A stretch of DNA of 64,000 nt from Acanthochromis polyacanthus (taxonomy: Eukaryota; Chordata; Actinopteri; Pomacentridae): positions 34,509,690-34,573,689 of the forward strand of contig NC_067129.1 in assembly GCF_021347895.1 (NCBI RefSeq), in the 5' to 3' direction. How positions within the stretch are numbered: position 1 is the stretch's first letter; each line of letters begins with the position of its first letter. A model generated the notes under the pieces. That model saw only the letters and a program-made list of their open reading frames with translations, was not told the DNA's origin and did no database searches. A program made the position numbers and the translations under genes. This document shows, piece by piece, positions 30,840-40,969 of this stretch.

Positions 30840-33720
30840 CACAACATGAGACCACAAAGACATGCAAAACAGCCACAAAACAACACCAAATGACCACAAA
30901 GATAAACAAACCAGCCAGAAAATAGAAACAAAACAGCCACAGGAACACATGAAATGACCACAAAGACACAAAAGGGCTACAAAGGCACACAAAATAACCA
31001 AAAAGAGATGCAAAACAGACACAAAACAGACACTAAATGATGATGCAACACCATCGCAATGACACTCAATGATATAGATGCAGGACAACTGCAAAGACAG
31101 ACAAAGCAAACAGTGACACCACAAAGACACACAAAATAACCACAAACAAATCCAACATGCCAACAGAGATACTAAACCGCCGCAGAGAGACACAAAACAT
31201 CTACAAATGGATGAACAATGGCCACAAGGAGATGCAAAACAACCACAAAGAGACACAAAATTATCCCAAAAAGATGCAAAACCATTGCAAAGACATAATA
31301 CGACCACGAGACACAAGAGAACCGTAAAGAGACACAAAACAACTACAAACAGATGTGACACAATCTTGGAGATGTAAAAGAGCTGCAACAATAACAACTG
31401 AAACACAAAACGACGAAAAGGCGCAAAACCATCACAAAGACTTTCAAAACGACCACATAGACACAAGACTGAAAAAAAGACAAATGTCCACAAGTGGACG
31501 CACATTGGTCACAAAGAGATGCAAAACAACTGCAGAGAAACACAACACAACCATAAAGAGACACAAAATGATTGCAAAAAGATGCAAAACCATCGCAAAG
31601 ACTTGCAAAACGACCACAAAGACACGAGAAGACTGTAAAGAGACAGAAAACATCCACAAACAGACTCACAATGGCACAAGAGGATGCAAAGCAACTGTAT
31701 TAAACGGAACACAACCACAAAGAGACACAAAGTGACTACAGGGAAAAGAAAACCAACTGCAAAGCTACGGTGGCCGACAAGGGCATACGCGCCGCAAACA
31801 AAAAACGCAATACAAACGGCCAAAACGCAATACAAACGATCAAAACGCTGCAAACACAGGAATGATGCAAACCCCAAAACACATAAAACAAATACAACAG
31901 AGAAATGCTGCAACAAAAAAACGATGCATTCACAGAAACGCTGCAAAAGCAAAAACACACAAACCGACAAAACAAATGCAAAAGGGAAATGCTGCATACA
32001 AACCCCGAAACAACTGCAAGAGAGAGACGCTGCAAATTCATAGAAGGTCGCCAGGCCACTAGGGGGAGCTGTTCTGATCGGCGTCCCTAGCAACATTCTG
32101 CTAGACAGATGCACGCTAATATTTGCTACGTAAATTTGCTGCTGTTGGATAATACTGTAAGAGACTAGGGCCGAGTGTTTAAAAAAGACATAAGGGAAAA
32201 GATACCTTTTTATTCTCCTCTCCAAGTGTCTGCAAACTTTCTTATCCCGCTGTCTTCTTTGCAACTTCCTCCTGGGTATTTCCTGTTGGTATAAAAGATC
32301 AGTCCCTTCCGTAAGGTCAGCTCCCCCTAGTGGCCTGGCGACCTTCCGTGAATTTGCAGCGTCTCTCTCTCGCAGTTGTTTCGGGGTTTGTGTGCAGCAT
32401 TTCCCTTTTGCATTTGTTTTGTCGGTTTGTCTGTTTTTGCTTTTGCAGCGTTTTTGTGAATGCATCATTTTTTTGTTGCAGCATTTCTCTGTTGCATTTG
32501 TTTTATGTGTTTTGGGGTTAGCATCATTCCTGTGTTTGCAGCGTTTTGATCATTTGTATTGCGTTTGGCCGTTTGTATTGCGTTTTTTTTGCTTGCGGCG
32601 CGTATGCCCTTGTCGGCCACCGTACAAAGCACTTATGAAGACACAAAATGACCACAAAACATGCAAACCATCACAAAGACGTGCAATATGGCCACAGACA
32701 GACCCGACACACTAACAGAGATGCAAAAAGACCACAAAAACACACAAAGCATCTACAAACAAATGCAACAGTCATGGAGATGCAAAAGAACTCCAAAGAG
32801 AGACAAGGCAACCACAAAGACACACAAAGCGACCACAAAAAGATGCAAAATGCCTTTTTGTTGACAACTATTGCAAAGACATGCATAACGACTACAAAGG
32901 TACAAGAAGACTGCACAGACACACTACAAACAAGTACAACACAACCAAGGAGATGCAAACCAACAGCAAAGTCACACAAAACAATTACGGAGACACAAAA
33001 CGACCACAAAAAGACAAAAAATGGCCACAAAAACACGATGACTGCAAAGACACGCAAAATGATCACAAACAGACCCAACACGCTAACAGAGACATAAAAC
33101 CACTGCAAAGAGACAAGACAACCACAAAGACATGCAAAGCAATTATGGAGATGCAAAACAATCACAAAAAAAGCAAAACAATTGCAAAGACATGCAATAT
33201 GATCACAAAGACTACAAAGAAACACACAGTGTCTACAAGCGGACGCGCAGTGGCCACAAAGAGATGCAAAATAACCACAAAGAGACAAAGCGCTTCCAAA
33301 AAGATGCAAAACCATCGCAAAGACATGCAATACAACCACAAAAAACACAAGAAGACTGCAAAGAGGCACAAACAGACCCAGCACAATAAAAGAGACGAAA
33401 AACCACTGCAAAGAGACAAAACATCTACAAACAGATGCAACACAATCAGTGAGATGCGAACCAACCGCAAAGACACAAAATAACCTCAGAGACACAAAAC
33501 GACCACAAAGACTTAAGATTGCAAGGAAACACACAGTGTCTACAAACTGAAGCACAATGGCCACAAAGACATGCAAAATAACAACAGAGACAGAAAATGA
33601 TCACAAAAAGATACAAAACAGCCACAAAAGACCAACAGACGCACAATGGCCACACACAGACACCAAATAGCAACATAAGCATACAAAACAACGGCAAAAC
33701 GATGAAAATGACAAATGTAG
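30840..33720. repeat. Large ACAAAGAGACACAAAAYGACCACAAAG minisatellite
   Basis: Nearly 2.9 kb of degenerate units of about 20-40 bp, dominated by CACAAAGAGACACAAAA, GATGCAAAACNACCACAAAG and GACCACAAAGACACA. A long-TIR element interrupts it at 31766-32624. Because the unit has few stops on either strand, frames over 100 codons arise by chance on both strands. Confidence 0.9.
31766..32624. mobile_element. 859-bp element with about 305-bp terminal inverted repeats
   Basis: The left arm 31766-32070 begins TACGGTGGCCGACAAGGGCA and ends GGCCACTAGGGGGAGCT. The right arm 32319-32624 is its inverse with few differences. CAAAGC flanks both sides (31760-31765 and 32625-32630). The 248-bp centre has no coding frame. 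The arm interior is itself CAAA-rich, with short internal repeats such as AAAACGCAATACAAACG. The superfamily is unclear. Confidence 0.88.
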
Positions 33721-34792
33721 AAAATTGATCATTAGCTGTATCCCTACTCAGAGCTGTAGTTGAGTAAATGTACTTAGTTACTTTCCCTACTGTTGATGGA
33801 CAGACACTCTGGGCTCCTGTAATTGAGGTCAGGGGCCACAAACAGTCGGGCCCCTGGTTGTTTTTGGGTCCAGTCAGGGCCGGGGGTTGGTACCGGCTCG
33901 GTGTCTGGAGATGACAGGCTGTCTCTGGCAGCGGAGGCCGTTATGCAGCCTGAGCCGAGCCGCCTCTCTGACTGACTGAGGCCGCTGGGCATCTCCGGCT
34001 GCTGCTAGCTTGTGGCTAACGCATCCCATTGTTTTCAATGAGGGATGCTAACACGCTTATGTAGCGGTTTCCCCTTTTGAGCCCTGATTAAATGCGGGAT
34101 GTCATTAAAAAAAAATCTGAACGTAAACCTCGAACAGAAGAATAAATAATTCAGAATTGTTGTATTCTGGCAGTCGGTTACATCACCGAGCAAACCAGCT
34201 GAACTAGCTAGAAATAGCTACCTTACTATAAATAATATGTCATGTCGTTATTACTCTCAAGGTCGGCACAATAAATTCAGCCATTTTGCTCGCTGAAACA
34301 ACACCGCTGAATGATTATTGTGTTTCGTCCACTGCCTCACGGGCTCAGGAGTGTCGGACCGGTCTGCTCTGCGGGTCTGCGACGCTAGCATGGAGCTACA
34401 CTGGCCGCCTGGCTGCATCCAGGGGCAGCAGGCAGCAGCAGCTAACGGCGGCTAACTGACCCGCTAGCAGCGTTAGCCGCCGTGATTTCACAAACAAACC
34501 AGCGAACATCACACGGGATGCTCCCGGTCCGCCGCCCCCTCCAGCCACTGGCCAACAGGCGCTATTTCTGCACAAACCCGAACCCCTCACTGACTAATTC
34601 ACAGCCAGAGTCCGTGCGGGCTGATAAGAGCTGTGATATTAGCGGTGGTGGAGGTAGCGTGTGGCCGGCCTGTGAGCTCCCTGTGCAACGTGACAGGAGG
34701 AAAACACGGCGGGATGCTGCGGGATGGAGCCCAGACAGCCAGCGAGCAGAACCCGAACCAGCGAACCAGACAACCCCCGGTGGCATGCTTAC

Positions 34793-35000
34793 CTTGTCGG
34801 GTGACGGGTGGAGGAGGCTCCGGTGGGTGCAGCGGCGGTGCTCGGTGTATTGACCCAGTATTATTAAAGAGCAGAACGCACCGCTCCGCCCGCCGCTGTC
34901 AGCACAGAACCGACCACAATGAATTAAAGTGTGGGTTTAACCGCACGGAGCGGCCGCCGCAGCCTCCGGGACACGCTCACACATCGGCTCCGGTTAATGT
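34793..35000 (-). other. fam53c: fam53c non-coding first exon
   Basis: On the minus strand a perfect donor (ACAAG|GTAAGC) lies at 34793/34792 in CpG-rich DNA. It precedes the fam53c coding exon acceptor at 27031. No ATG is present in the 120 bp before the donor, so the exon would be 5' UTR. The right boundary (transcription start) is a guess. Confidence 0.5.
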
Positions 35001-35264
35001 CCAGTGTCCGGTAATTATTTTAACATAATAACGAAGAGTGTGCGCGCACACGCCCGTGAGCGGTGGGCATTCATAAATAACATTTGGGGCGGCAGCAGCG
35101 GCGGCGGCAGGAGGAGGAGGAGGGCGGTGCTTCACCTCATCACCTGCCGCTTATTTACGGTTTGTTCACCTCCGCAGCTCCGCCGACAGCCGACCGTCCG
35201 AGCAGAAATCTAACAGAAACAAAAAATAATCGTCAAAGTGTGAGAAATAGCCCCTCGGCGCTGA

Positions 35265-35284
35265 GGATGATGGGAGCTGTAGTT
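35265..35284 (-). promoter_or_regulatory. ZNF143/THAP11-type SBS motif
   Basis: ACTACAGCTCCCATCATCC on the minus strand fits the ACTACAnnTCCC core bound by ZNF143/THAP11 in many vertebrate CpG-island promoters. Confidence 0.55.
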
Positions 35285-35599
35285 TCCAGCTGACACAGCA
35301 GCTTGTTTACAGCAGCAGGTCTGAGCTGTTGTTTCATTTGAGGAGGTGAGACGGCTGCGATTAAAGGACGAAGCCGCACAAACCAGGCGACAGGAGGCCG
35401 GCAGGCTGCAGCAGCGCGCCGTGTGGACGGAGGAGCCTCCATCCTCTGACCACCGGTCATATCTAATAACACATAAAACAACAAAATCACCTGGTTAACG
35501 GCAAAAACAATTAATAATTACATAACATGATGAAACAAGTCGAAATCACGAGTTAAAATAGAAAGAAATGACACAAAATAATGAAACAAGTCAAAATGA

Positions 35600-35915
35600 C
35601 CAGATAAAAGTAATAAAGAATTATCCGTCCATTTTCCTTTTCCTTATCCAGCCTCCGATCACAGAGGCAGGTCATCCCAGACTTCCTCCCCTTGGCAACA
35701 TTTTCCAGTTCTTCCCAAGACGTTCCCAGGTCAGATGAGATATAGAGTCTCCTCCAGCAGGTTCCTCTCAGGCGGATGTGCTTGGAAACCCTCCAAAGGA
35801 AGTCTCCCTGGATGCTTCCGATTGAGGTGTCCAAACCACCTCAACTGGTTCTTTTCAACGCAAAGCAGCAGCAGCTCTACTCCGAGTTCCCTCCAGATGT
35901 CCAAGTTTTTCACCC
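35600..35915 (-). mobile_element. LINE ORF2 C-terminal fragment
   Basis: The minus strand reads QLRWFGHLNRKHPGRLPLEG, then after a frame change SWEELENVAKGRKSGMT. This is the LRWFGHLxRMPPGRLPxEVF...WEELEEVAGEREVW ending common to a fish LINE family. It is probably the same family as 40970-42300. Confidence 0.75.
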
Positions 35916-35994
35916 TATCTCAATGTAGCAGTGCAACAATGTCTGTACAAATTATTATGGTTTGGGGTAATATGATATGAGTCCAGTTTATGTT

Positions 35995-36125
35995 AACATC
36001 AGCCAGTGATGCTGAGGTTATAAAGTCTGACAGCAGATGGGATGAAGGACCTGCGATAGCGCTCCTTCTTGCAGGGTGGGTGTCTCAGTCTGCTGCTGAA
36101 GGAGTTGCTTAAAGACTCCACAGTG
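35995..36125 (-). mobile_element. LINE fragment, second type
   Basis: The minus strand encodes LRHPPCKKERYRRSFIPSAV followed by RLYN, a C-terminal motif seen in fish non-LTR retrotransposons. It is short and isolated. Confidence 0.55.
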
Positions 36126-36194
36126 TCATACAATAAAAAAATGTTTTCAGAAAATTTATAAAAACGGAGTTATCTGTTTTTGTAAATAAACGCC

Positions 36195-36246
36195 TTATAT
36201 ATATATATATATATATATAGCTATAGATATAGATATATAGATATAT

Positions 36247-36279
<33 letters not shown>

Positions 36280-36340
36280 TAGATAGATAGATAGATATAT
36301 ATATAGATATAGATATAGATATAGATACACACACACACAG
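36195..36340. repeat. (TA)n / (GATA)n microsatellite
   Basis: Alternating TATA, AGATAT and GATA runs ending in a short (CA)n. Confidence 0.97.
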
Positions 36341-36549
36341 CATCCTCCATAATTATTGGCACACCTGATTAAGATGTGTTGAAAGCCTTAAAATAAATTC
36401 AATTTTTATTGCAGAAGCATACTCTCACACCGACAATTGTAGAAATTAAAGAATTAAAGATTGGAGTTCTCTTTTTTCATTGTGGTCCTATATTGTTGAG
36501 AAAAAAAGTACATCTTAACCAGGGGTGCCAATAATTGTGGAGGGCGCTT

Positions 36550-36550
<1 letters not shown>
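36339..36550. mobile_element. Tc1/mariner-type MITE
   Basis: Left CATCCTCCATAATTATTGGC, then ACACCTGATTAAGATGT; the right end is the inverse (CACAATTATTGGCACCCCTG, GTTAAGATGT). About 210 bp, non-coding. Confidence 0.75.

Positions 36551-36594
<44 letters not shown>
36551..36594. repeat. (CA)n microsatellite at the Tc1 end
   Basis: A short CA run that has replaced or absorbed the first bases of the adjacent Tc1 terminal repeat. Confidence 0.9.
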
Positions 36595-36598
<4 letters not shown>

Positions 36599-38188
36599 GT
36601 GAAAGTATTCGGCCCCCTTGAACTTTTCAACCTTTCGCCACATTTCAGGCTTCAAACAAAGATATAAAATTTTAATTTTTTGTCAAGAATCAACAACAAG
36701 TGGGACACAATCGTGAAGTGGAACGAAATTTATTGGATATTTTAAACTTTTTTAACAAATAAACTGAAAAGTGGGGTGTGCAATATTATTCAGCCCCCTT
36801 GCATTAATACTTTGTAGCGCCACCTTTTGCTGCAAGTCGCTTGGGGTATGTCTCTATCAGTTTTGCACATTGAGAGACTGAAATTCTTGCCCATTCTTCC
36901 TTGCAAAACAGCTGGAGCTCAGTGAGGTTGGATGGAGAGCGTCTGTGAACAGCAGTCTTCAGCTCTGCCCACAGATTCTCGATTGGATTCAGGTCTGGAC
37001 TTTGACTTGGCCATTCTAACACCTGGATACGTTTATTTGTGAACCATTCCATTGTAGATTTGGCTTTATGTTTTGGATCATTGTCCTGTTGGAAGATAAA
37101 TCTCCGTCCCAGTCTCAGGTCTTTTGCAGACTCCAACAGGTTTTCTTCCAGAATGCTCCTGTATTTGGCTCCATTCATCTTCCCATCATCTTCCCTGTCC
37201 CTGCTGAAGAAAGGCAGGCCCAAACCATGAGGCTGCCACCACCATGTTTGACAGTGGGGATGGTGTGTTCAGGGTGATGAGCTGTGTCGCTTTTATGCCA
37301 AACATATCGTTTTGCATTGTGGCCAAAAAGTTTGATTTTGGTTTCATCTGACCAGAGCACCTTCTTCCACATGTTTGGTGTGTCTCCCAGGTGGCTTGTG
37401 GCAAACTTCAAATGAGACATTTTATGGATATCTTTGAGAAATGGCTTTCTTCTTGCCACTCTTCCATAAAGGCCAGATTTGTGCAGTGTACGACTGATTG
37501 TTGTCCTATGGACAGACTCTCCCACCTCAGCTGTAGATCTCTGCAGTTCATCCAGAGTGATCATGGGCCTCTTGGCTGCATCTCTGATCAGTCTTCTCCT
37601 TGTTCGAGGTGAAAGTTTAGAGGGACGGCCGGGCCTTGGTAGATTTGCAGTGGTCTGATACTCCTTCCATTTCAATATGATTGCTTGCACAGTGCTCCTT
37701 GAGATGTTTAAAGCTTGGGAAATTTTTTGTATCCAAATCCGGCTTTAAACTTCTCCACAACAGTATCTCGGACCTGCCTGGTGTGTTCCTTGGTCTTCAT
37801 GATGCTCTCTGCACTTTAAACAGAACCCTGAGACTATCACAGAGCAGGTGCATTTATACTGAGACTTGATTACACACAGGTGGATTCTATTTATCATCAT
37901 CAGTCATTTAGGACAACATTGGATCATTCAGAGATCCTCACTGAACTTCTGGAGTGAGTTTGCTGCACTGAAAGTAAAGGGGCCGAATAATATTGCACAC
38001 CCCACTTTTCAGTTTTTTATTTGTTAAAAAAGTATAAAATATCCAATAAATTTCATTCCACTTCATGATTGTGTCCCAATTGTTGTTGATTCTTGACAAA
38101 AAATTAAAATTTTATATCTTTATGTCTGAAGCCTGAAATGTGGCGAAAGGTTGAAAAGTTCAAGGGGGTCGAATACTTTCACAAGGTA
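36593..38188 (-). mobile_element. Tc1-like transposon, nearly full length
   Basis: About 210-bp TIRs: left CCTTGTGAAAGTATTCGGCC, right the inverse of GTACCTTGTGAAAGTATTCG. They agree over their whole length with scattered changes. Target TA is visible on the right; the left end merges into a CA repeat. Transposase is on the minus strand. Confidence 0.93.
36804..37800 (-). pseudogene. Tc1 transposase with two frameshifts
   Basis: Starts MKTKEHTRQVRDTVVEKFKA (ATG at 37800). It shifts frame near 37700, then runs LPRPGRPSKLSPRTRRRLIR (GRPR-like motif) and VLWSDETKIKLFG (first catalytic D). It shifts again near 37200 and continues [14 protein letters not shown] (second D) and [14 protein letters not shown] (final E), giving the DD34E pattern. 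Total length is about 333 codons, close to the usual 340. The high similarity of both TIRs suggests fairly recent activity, but this copy is inactive. Confidence 0.93.
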
Positions 38189-38189
38189 C

Positions 38190-38229
<40 letters not shown>

Positions 38230-38395
38230 TGATTGTTCATCTGTATATGTAGCCCTGTGACAGACTGGTGACCTGTCCAGGGTGTCCCTTGCCTTTGTCC
38301 GAGTCAGCTGGGATAGGCTCCAGCACCCCCCGTGACCCTAGTGAGGATAAAGCGGTGTATAGATGATGGATGGATAGATGCTAATTTCAAGTTTA
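38230..38395 (+). mobile_element. LINE 3' tail with GGATGGAT end
   Basis: CTGTGACAGACTGGTGACCT, GTCAGCTGGGATAGGCTCCA and a (GATG)n tail are the hallmark 3' end of an abundant fish LINE family. There is no coding part. Confidence 0.75.
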
Positions 38396-38442
38396 CATGT
38401 TGAACTTGATTGAATCATGCCGAAGTTGCATGAAATTTACAT

Positions 38443-38830
38443 ATGTTACAGGAGCCCATTGCTCAGAGAATAAAGAAAATTCTTGTTCTTGATCGTGGAC
38501 AGATCCTTAAAGAACTTATTTCACATTTTTGTGATGAAAATGTCATGCTAGAGAACATTTCTATCCAAGTGGTACTTCCTGATGGAAGGTTGGAAAAGGC
38601 TGTTGATGCAGGCGGTGTCCTGAGAGATGTGCTTTATGAATTTTGGCAGGATTTTATGAGCAATGCACACTGGAGAATGATTTTAAGGGGCCTTATCTTC
38701 GCCCTGTTTTGGTCAGCAACAGTGGGAAAGCATTGGTCGAATCATTGCATTTGGTTGGCAACAAGAGAAGTACCTGCCTATAAAAATTGCATCTGTAATA
38801 TTAGAACATGCAGCCCTGAGATGGAAAAAA
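38443..38830 (+). pseudogene. HECT-like (G2E3-type) domain remnant
   Basis: After an acceptor (CATATGTTACAG, about 38451) the frame reads VVLPDGRLEKAVDAGGVLRD and VLYEFWQDFMS. After a frame change come ENDFKGPYLRP and, after another, GRIIAFGWQQEKYLPIKIAS and VILEHAAL. This order matches the C-terminal HECT-like region of G2E3-type ubiquitin ligase homologues (DAGGVLRDVL...EFW...VGRI...G...LP..LA). The active-site cysteine region is not reached. At least two frameshifts make it a relic. Confidence 0.7.
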
Positions 38831-39806
38831 AATCCTCTTTAAAAAAAAAAAAAAAGGAAAAAAAATCCTCAAAAATAAGTATTTTTTGTTTATGTTTACA
38901 TTTTCTGAGGAGGCTGTTCCCTTTGTAAAACTGGTTTTGTAGATGATTTTACTTGGCAATGTTTGAAAAGAACTCCCATACTGTTGCAAAGTACTTTATT
39001 TTGCACTTCATGTCACATAAAGACATGCATTGAAGCATTTGTGTTGTTGTTTTGAACAGATAAAAATGCAACAGTTGCATTGTTCTGTCAGTTCTTTCCA
39101 TTTTGTACAAACCTGAAAAAAAATCATCGCAATGCATATATGATGAAGTAATAAATGTTTATTTTCTACTGCAAAAATGTCAAATTTATGTTTCTAAATT
39201 ACACACAAACTGTTTAAAAGAACTGGACGTAGTTTACAGGCTTAAAAAATGTGGCTCCTGTTCAAATTATTCATAATAATTCACAAAATTTTCAATCATG
39301 CACTTGGTCAAAAAAAAATGTCCACAAGTTATTATGATGTCATCAGCTAAAATCGCCCCTTATCAGTGTACTTCTGGTTCATTGTAAAATACTCCTTCAT
39401 TAAGCAGATATTAGGCCTCAAAGAGAAAAAAAACTTTTAACCAAGTATGGTCACTTATGTCTCTAACAAATTACAAACTCCCGATTTCTAAACGGGAGTC
39501 CGCAAACCAATGGGTGACATCACAGTGACTACATCCAGGCCTTTCATACAGTCTGTGATTTTACACCAATACTACAGAAGTATGACAAAGAGGAATATAT
39601 ATTTACATTTGCATTAAATCCAGATTCCCTTCTTTTTTGTTTAGTATTGTTTTTCTTCATATTCATTAGTCATAAACACATTGATACATATCTACCTTGT
39701 CTTATAGACAAATGTATTTACTTTGGGGCAATGCTACTGTTTGGGTAAAAGAATATTATCATAAATAGTAATTCTTAATTTATTCTTAGAGCTCAATCAT
39801 GATCAT

Positions 39807-40830
39807 CTAATGAAGATGTAGATAAAGGTCACTAATTTCATACACATCATCAGACATTACCAGGTTGTACTCCGTCATAAGTTCCACACACAGGTGGAAC
39901 ACATCCTCATCACAAGGGTAGTCCTTAAAACAACAGTCCTCTCGACAGATTTCTGACTTCATTTGATCAGCTGCTTGCAAGAAGTTCTGTGCCCCATAAA
40001 GGTTTGGAAGGACGACCATTAGGAGCCCGAGGAATGTTAGTTGCTCTTATGCGATGATCGTTACAGGCAGTTAGAACTTCATCAAGTTCCTCCTGAATAA
40101 TGGACATAGAACGAGTGAAAAGGTTTGTTAGAAATAGTGGTGTTTATGCCATTATCTTAGGCATCAATTATCAATTATCACTCAGTTATATCTGTGTTGA
40201 TAAGCAATGTTTGTTTTTGTTTTATTGTAAGGATAGTATAGGGTACCTGTATTGTATTTTGAAAGCAAAACTGGATCAGTGCTTTGTCAATGAAGCTGTC
40301 AACAAAATCGTCATCTACTCTCAGCAGGTCAAAATGATCCATCCAAAACTGGGTACATTGGCTTCGCAAGGTGCACCACCATCGTTCAATCCTTTGATTG
40401 CCAGTACTTGGACCGAGAGTGACACACTCCGCATGATTGTCATCGTCACTGCTGTGCAGAAACTTTTGCATTTCTGCGATGTAGGTATTCTCAGTACTGT
40501 GGTCTAACCAGACTTTTTGTGGACATTGTTTTCCATCAGAGCATGTATGAAATATCCTGAGATTATTCGAGGATCACTGTTGGTTTTGTAAGCTTCTAGC
40601 CATATCATTTTTCTTGAGAAGCCATCTATGCAACCATTAATACATAAACCATAAGGTTTTAATTTGTCATACCCATCTATGTGCCACACAGTTTGGCCCC
40701 CGACTGACATACATACGCCTTCTTAAATGGTTGCAGGCTACCAATTTGTAAATCCATGTCTGAAGTAGTCTTCAATGATAGTATCCATTATGGTCTACTA
40801 AGTGTTGTCACACTCACTTGCTTCTGTTGC
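39807..40830 (-). pseudogene. Integrase-core (rve-like) transposase remnant
   Basis: Minus-strand pieces in order: IIEDYFRHGFTN (about 40790), WHIDGYDKLKPYGLCINGCI, DGFSRKMIWLEAYKTNSDPR (D of the catalytic core), a second D/E region now lost, GNQRIERWWCTLRSQCTQFW (glutamate-bearing block), and DFVDSFIDKALIQFCF. A tail, CFKDYPCDEDVFHLCVELMT, ends near 39807. It resembles the large family of uncharacterised vertebrate integrase-core proteins with the HIDGYDKLKPYG signature. Several stops and frame changes break it. Confidence 0.75.
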
Positions 40831-40884
40831 TTTGGCGCTTATGAGGAAACAAGCCATTGCAGGCAATTTTTGGTTTCATTTATT

Positions 40885-40965
40885 TTGCTGAGAAAATTGT
40901 AATTTTGAGATCCTAAGTCATAATTATGAGATAGAAAGTCATAATTATGACTTAGTATGACACGC
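40885..40965. repeat. AGTCATAATTATGAGATAGA minisatellite
   Basis: Three to four units of about 20 bp with the core TCATAATTATGA, which is itself palindromic. Confidence 0.75.
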
Positions 40966-40969
40966 CTGG

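Larger units (their letters stand above)
34320..35470. promoter_or_regulatory. CpG-rich promoter region of fam53c
   Basis: GC- and CpG-rich DNA, unlike the AT-rich surroundings, centred on the fam53c first exon. It contains a ZNF143/THAP11-type site at 35265-35284. Nothing indicates a second gene starting to the right on the plus strand, though CpG islands are often bidirectional. Confidence 0.6.
38430..40830. mobile_element. Composite locus: HECT-like and integrase-like remnants, convergent
   Basis: A plus-strand HECT-like exon (38443-38830) and a minus-strand integrase-like gene (40830-39807) converge on an AT-rich spacer. Each type is repeated widely in fish genomes in annotations I remember. 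I could not identify TIRs or target duplications by eye, so the unit's limits are only the outer coding edges. Confidence 0.45.

Noticed and set aside
31509..32468. 319-codon minus-strand frame
   Set aside because: It crosses the long-TIR element and runs into the minisatellite; low-complexity Phe/Cys/Leu content with mirrored copies on the other strand shows it is not a gene.
32671..33576. 300-codon minus-strand and 200-codon plus-strand frames
   Set aside because: Both derive from the same stop-poor minisatellite, not from conserved proteins.
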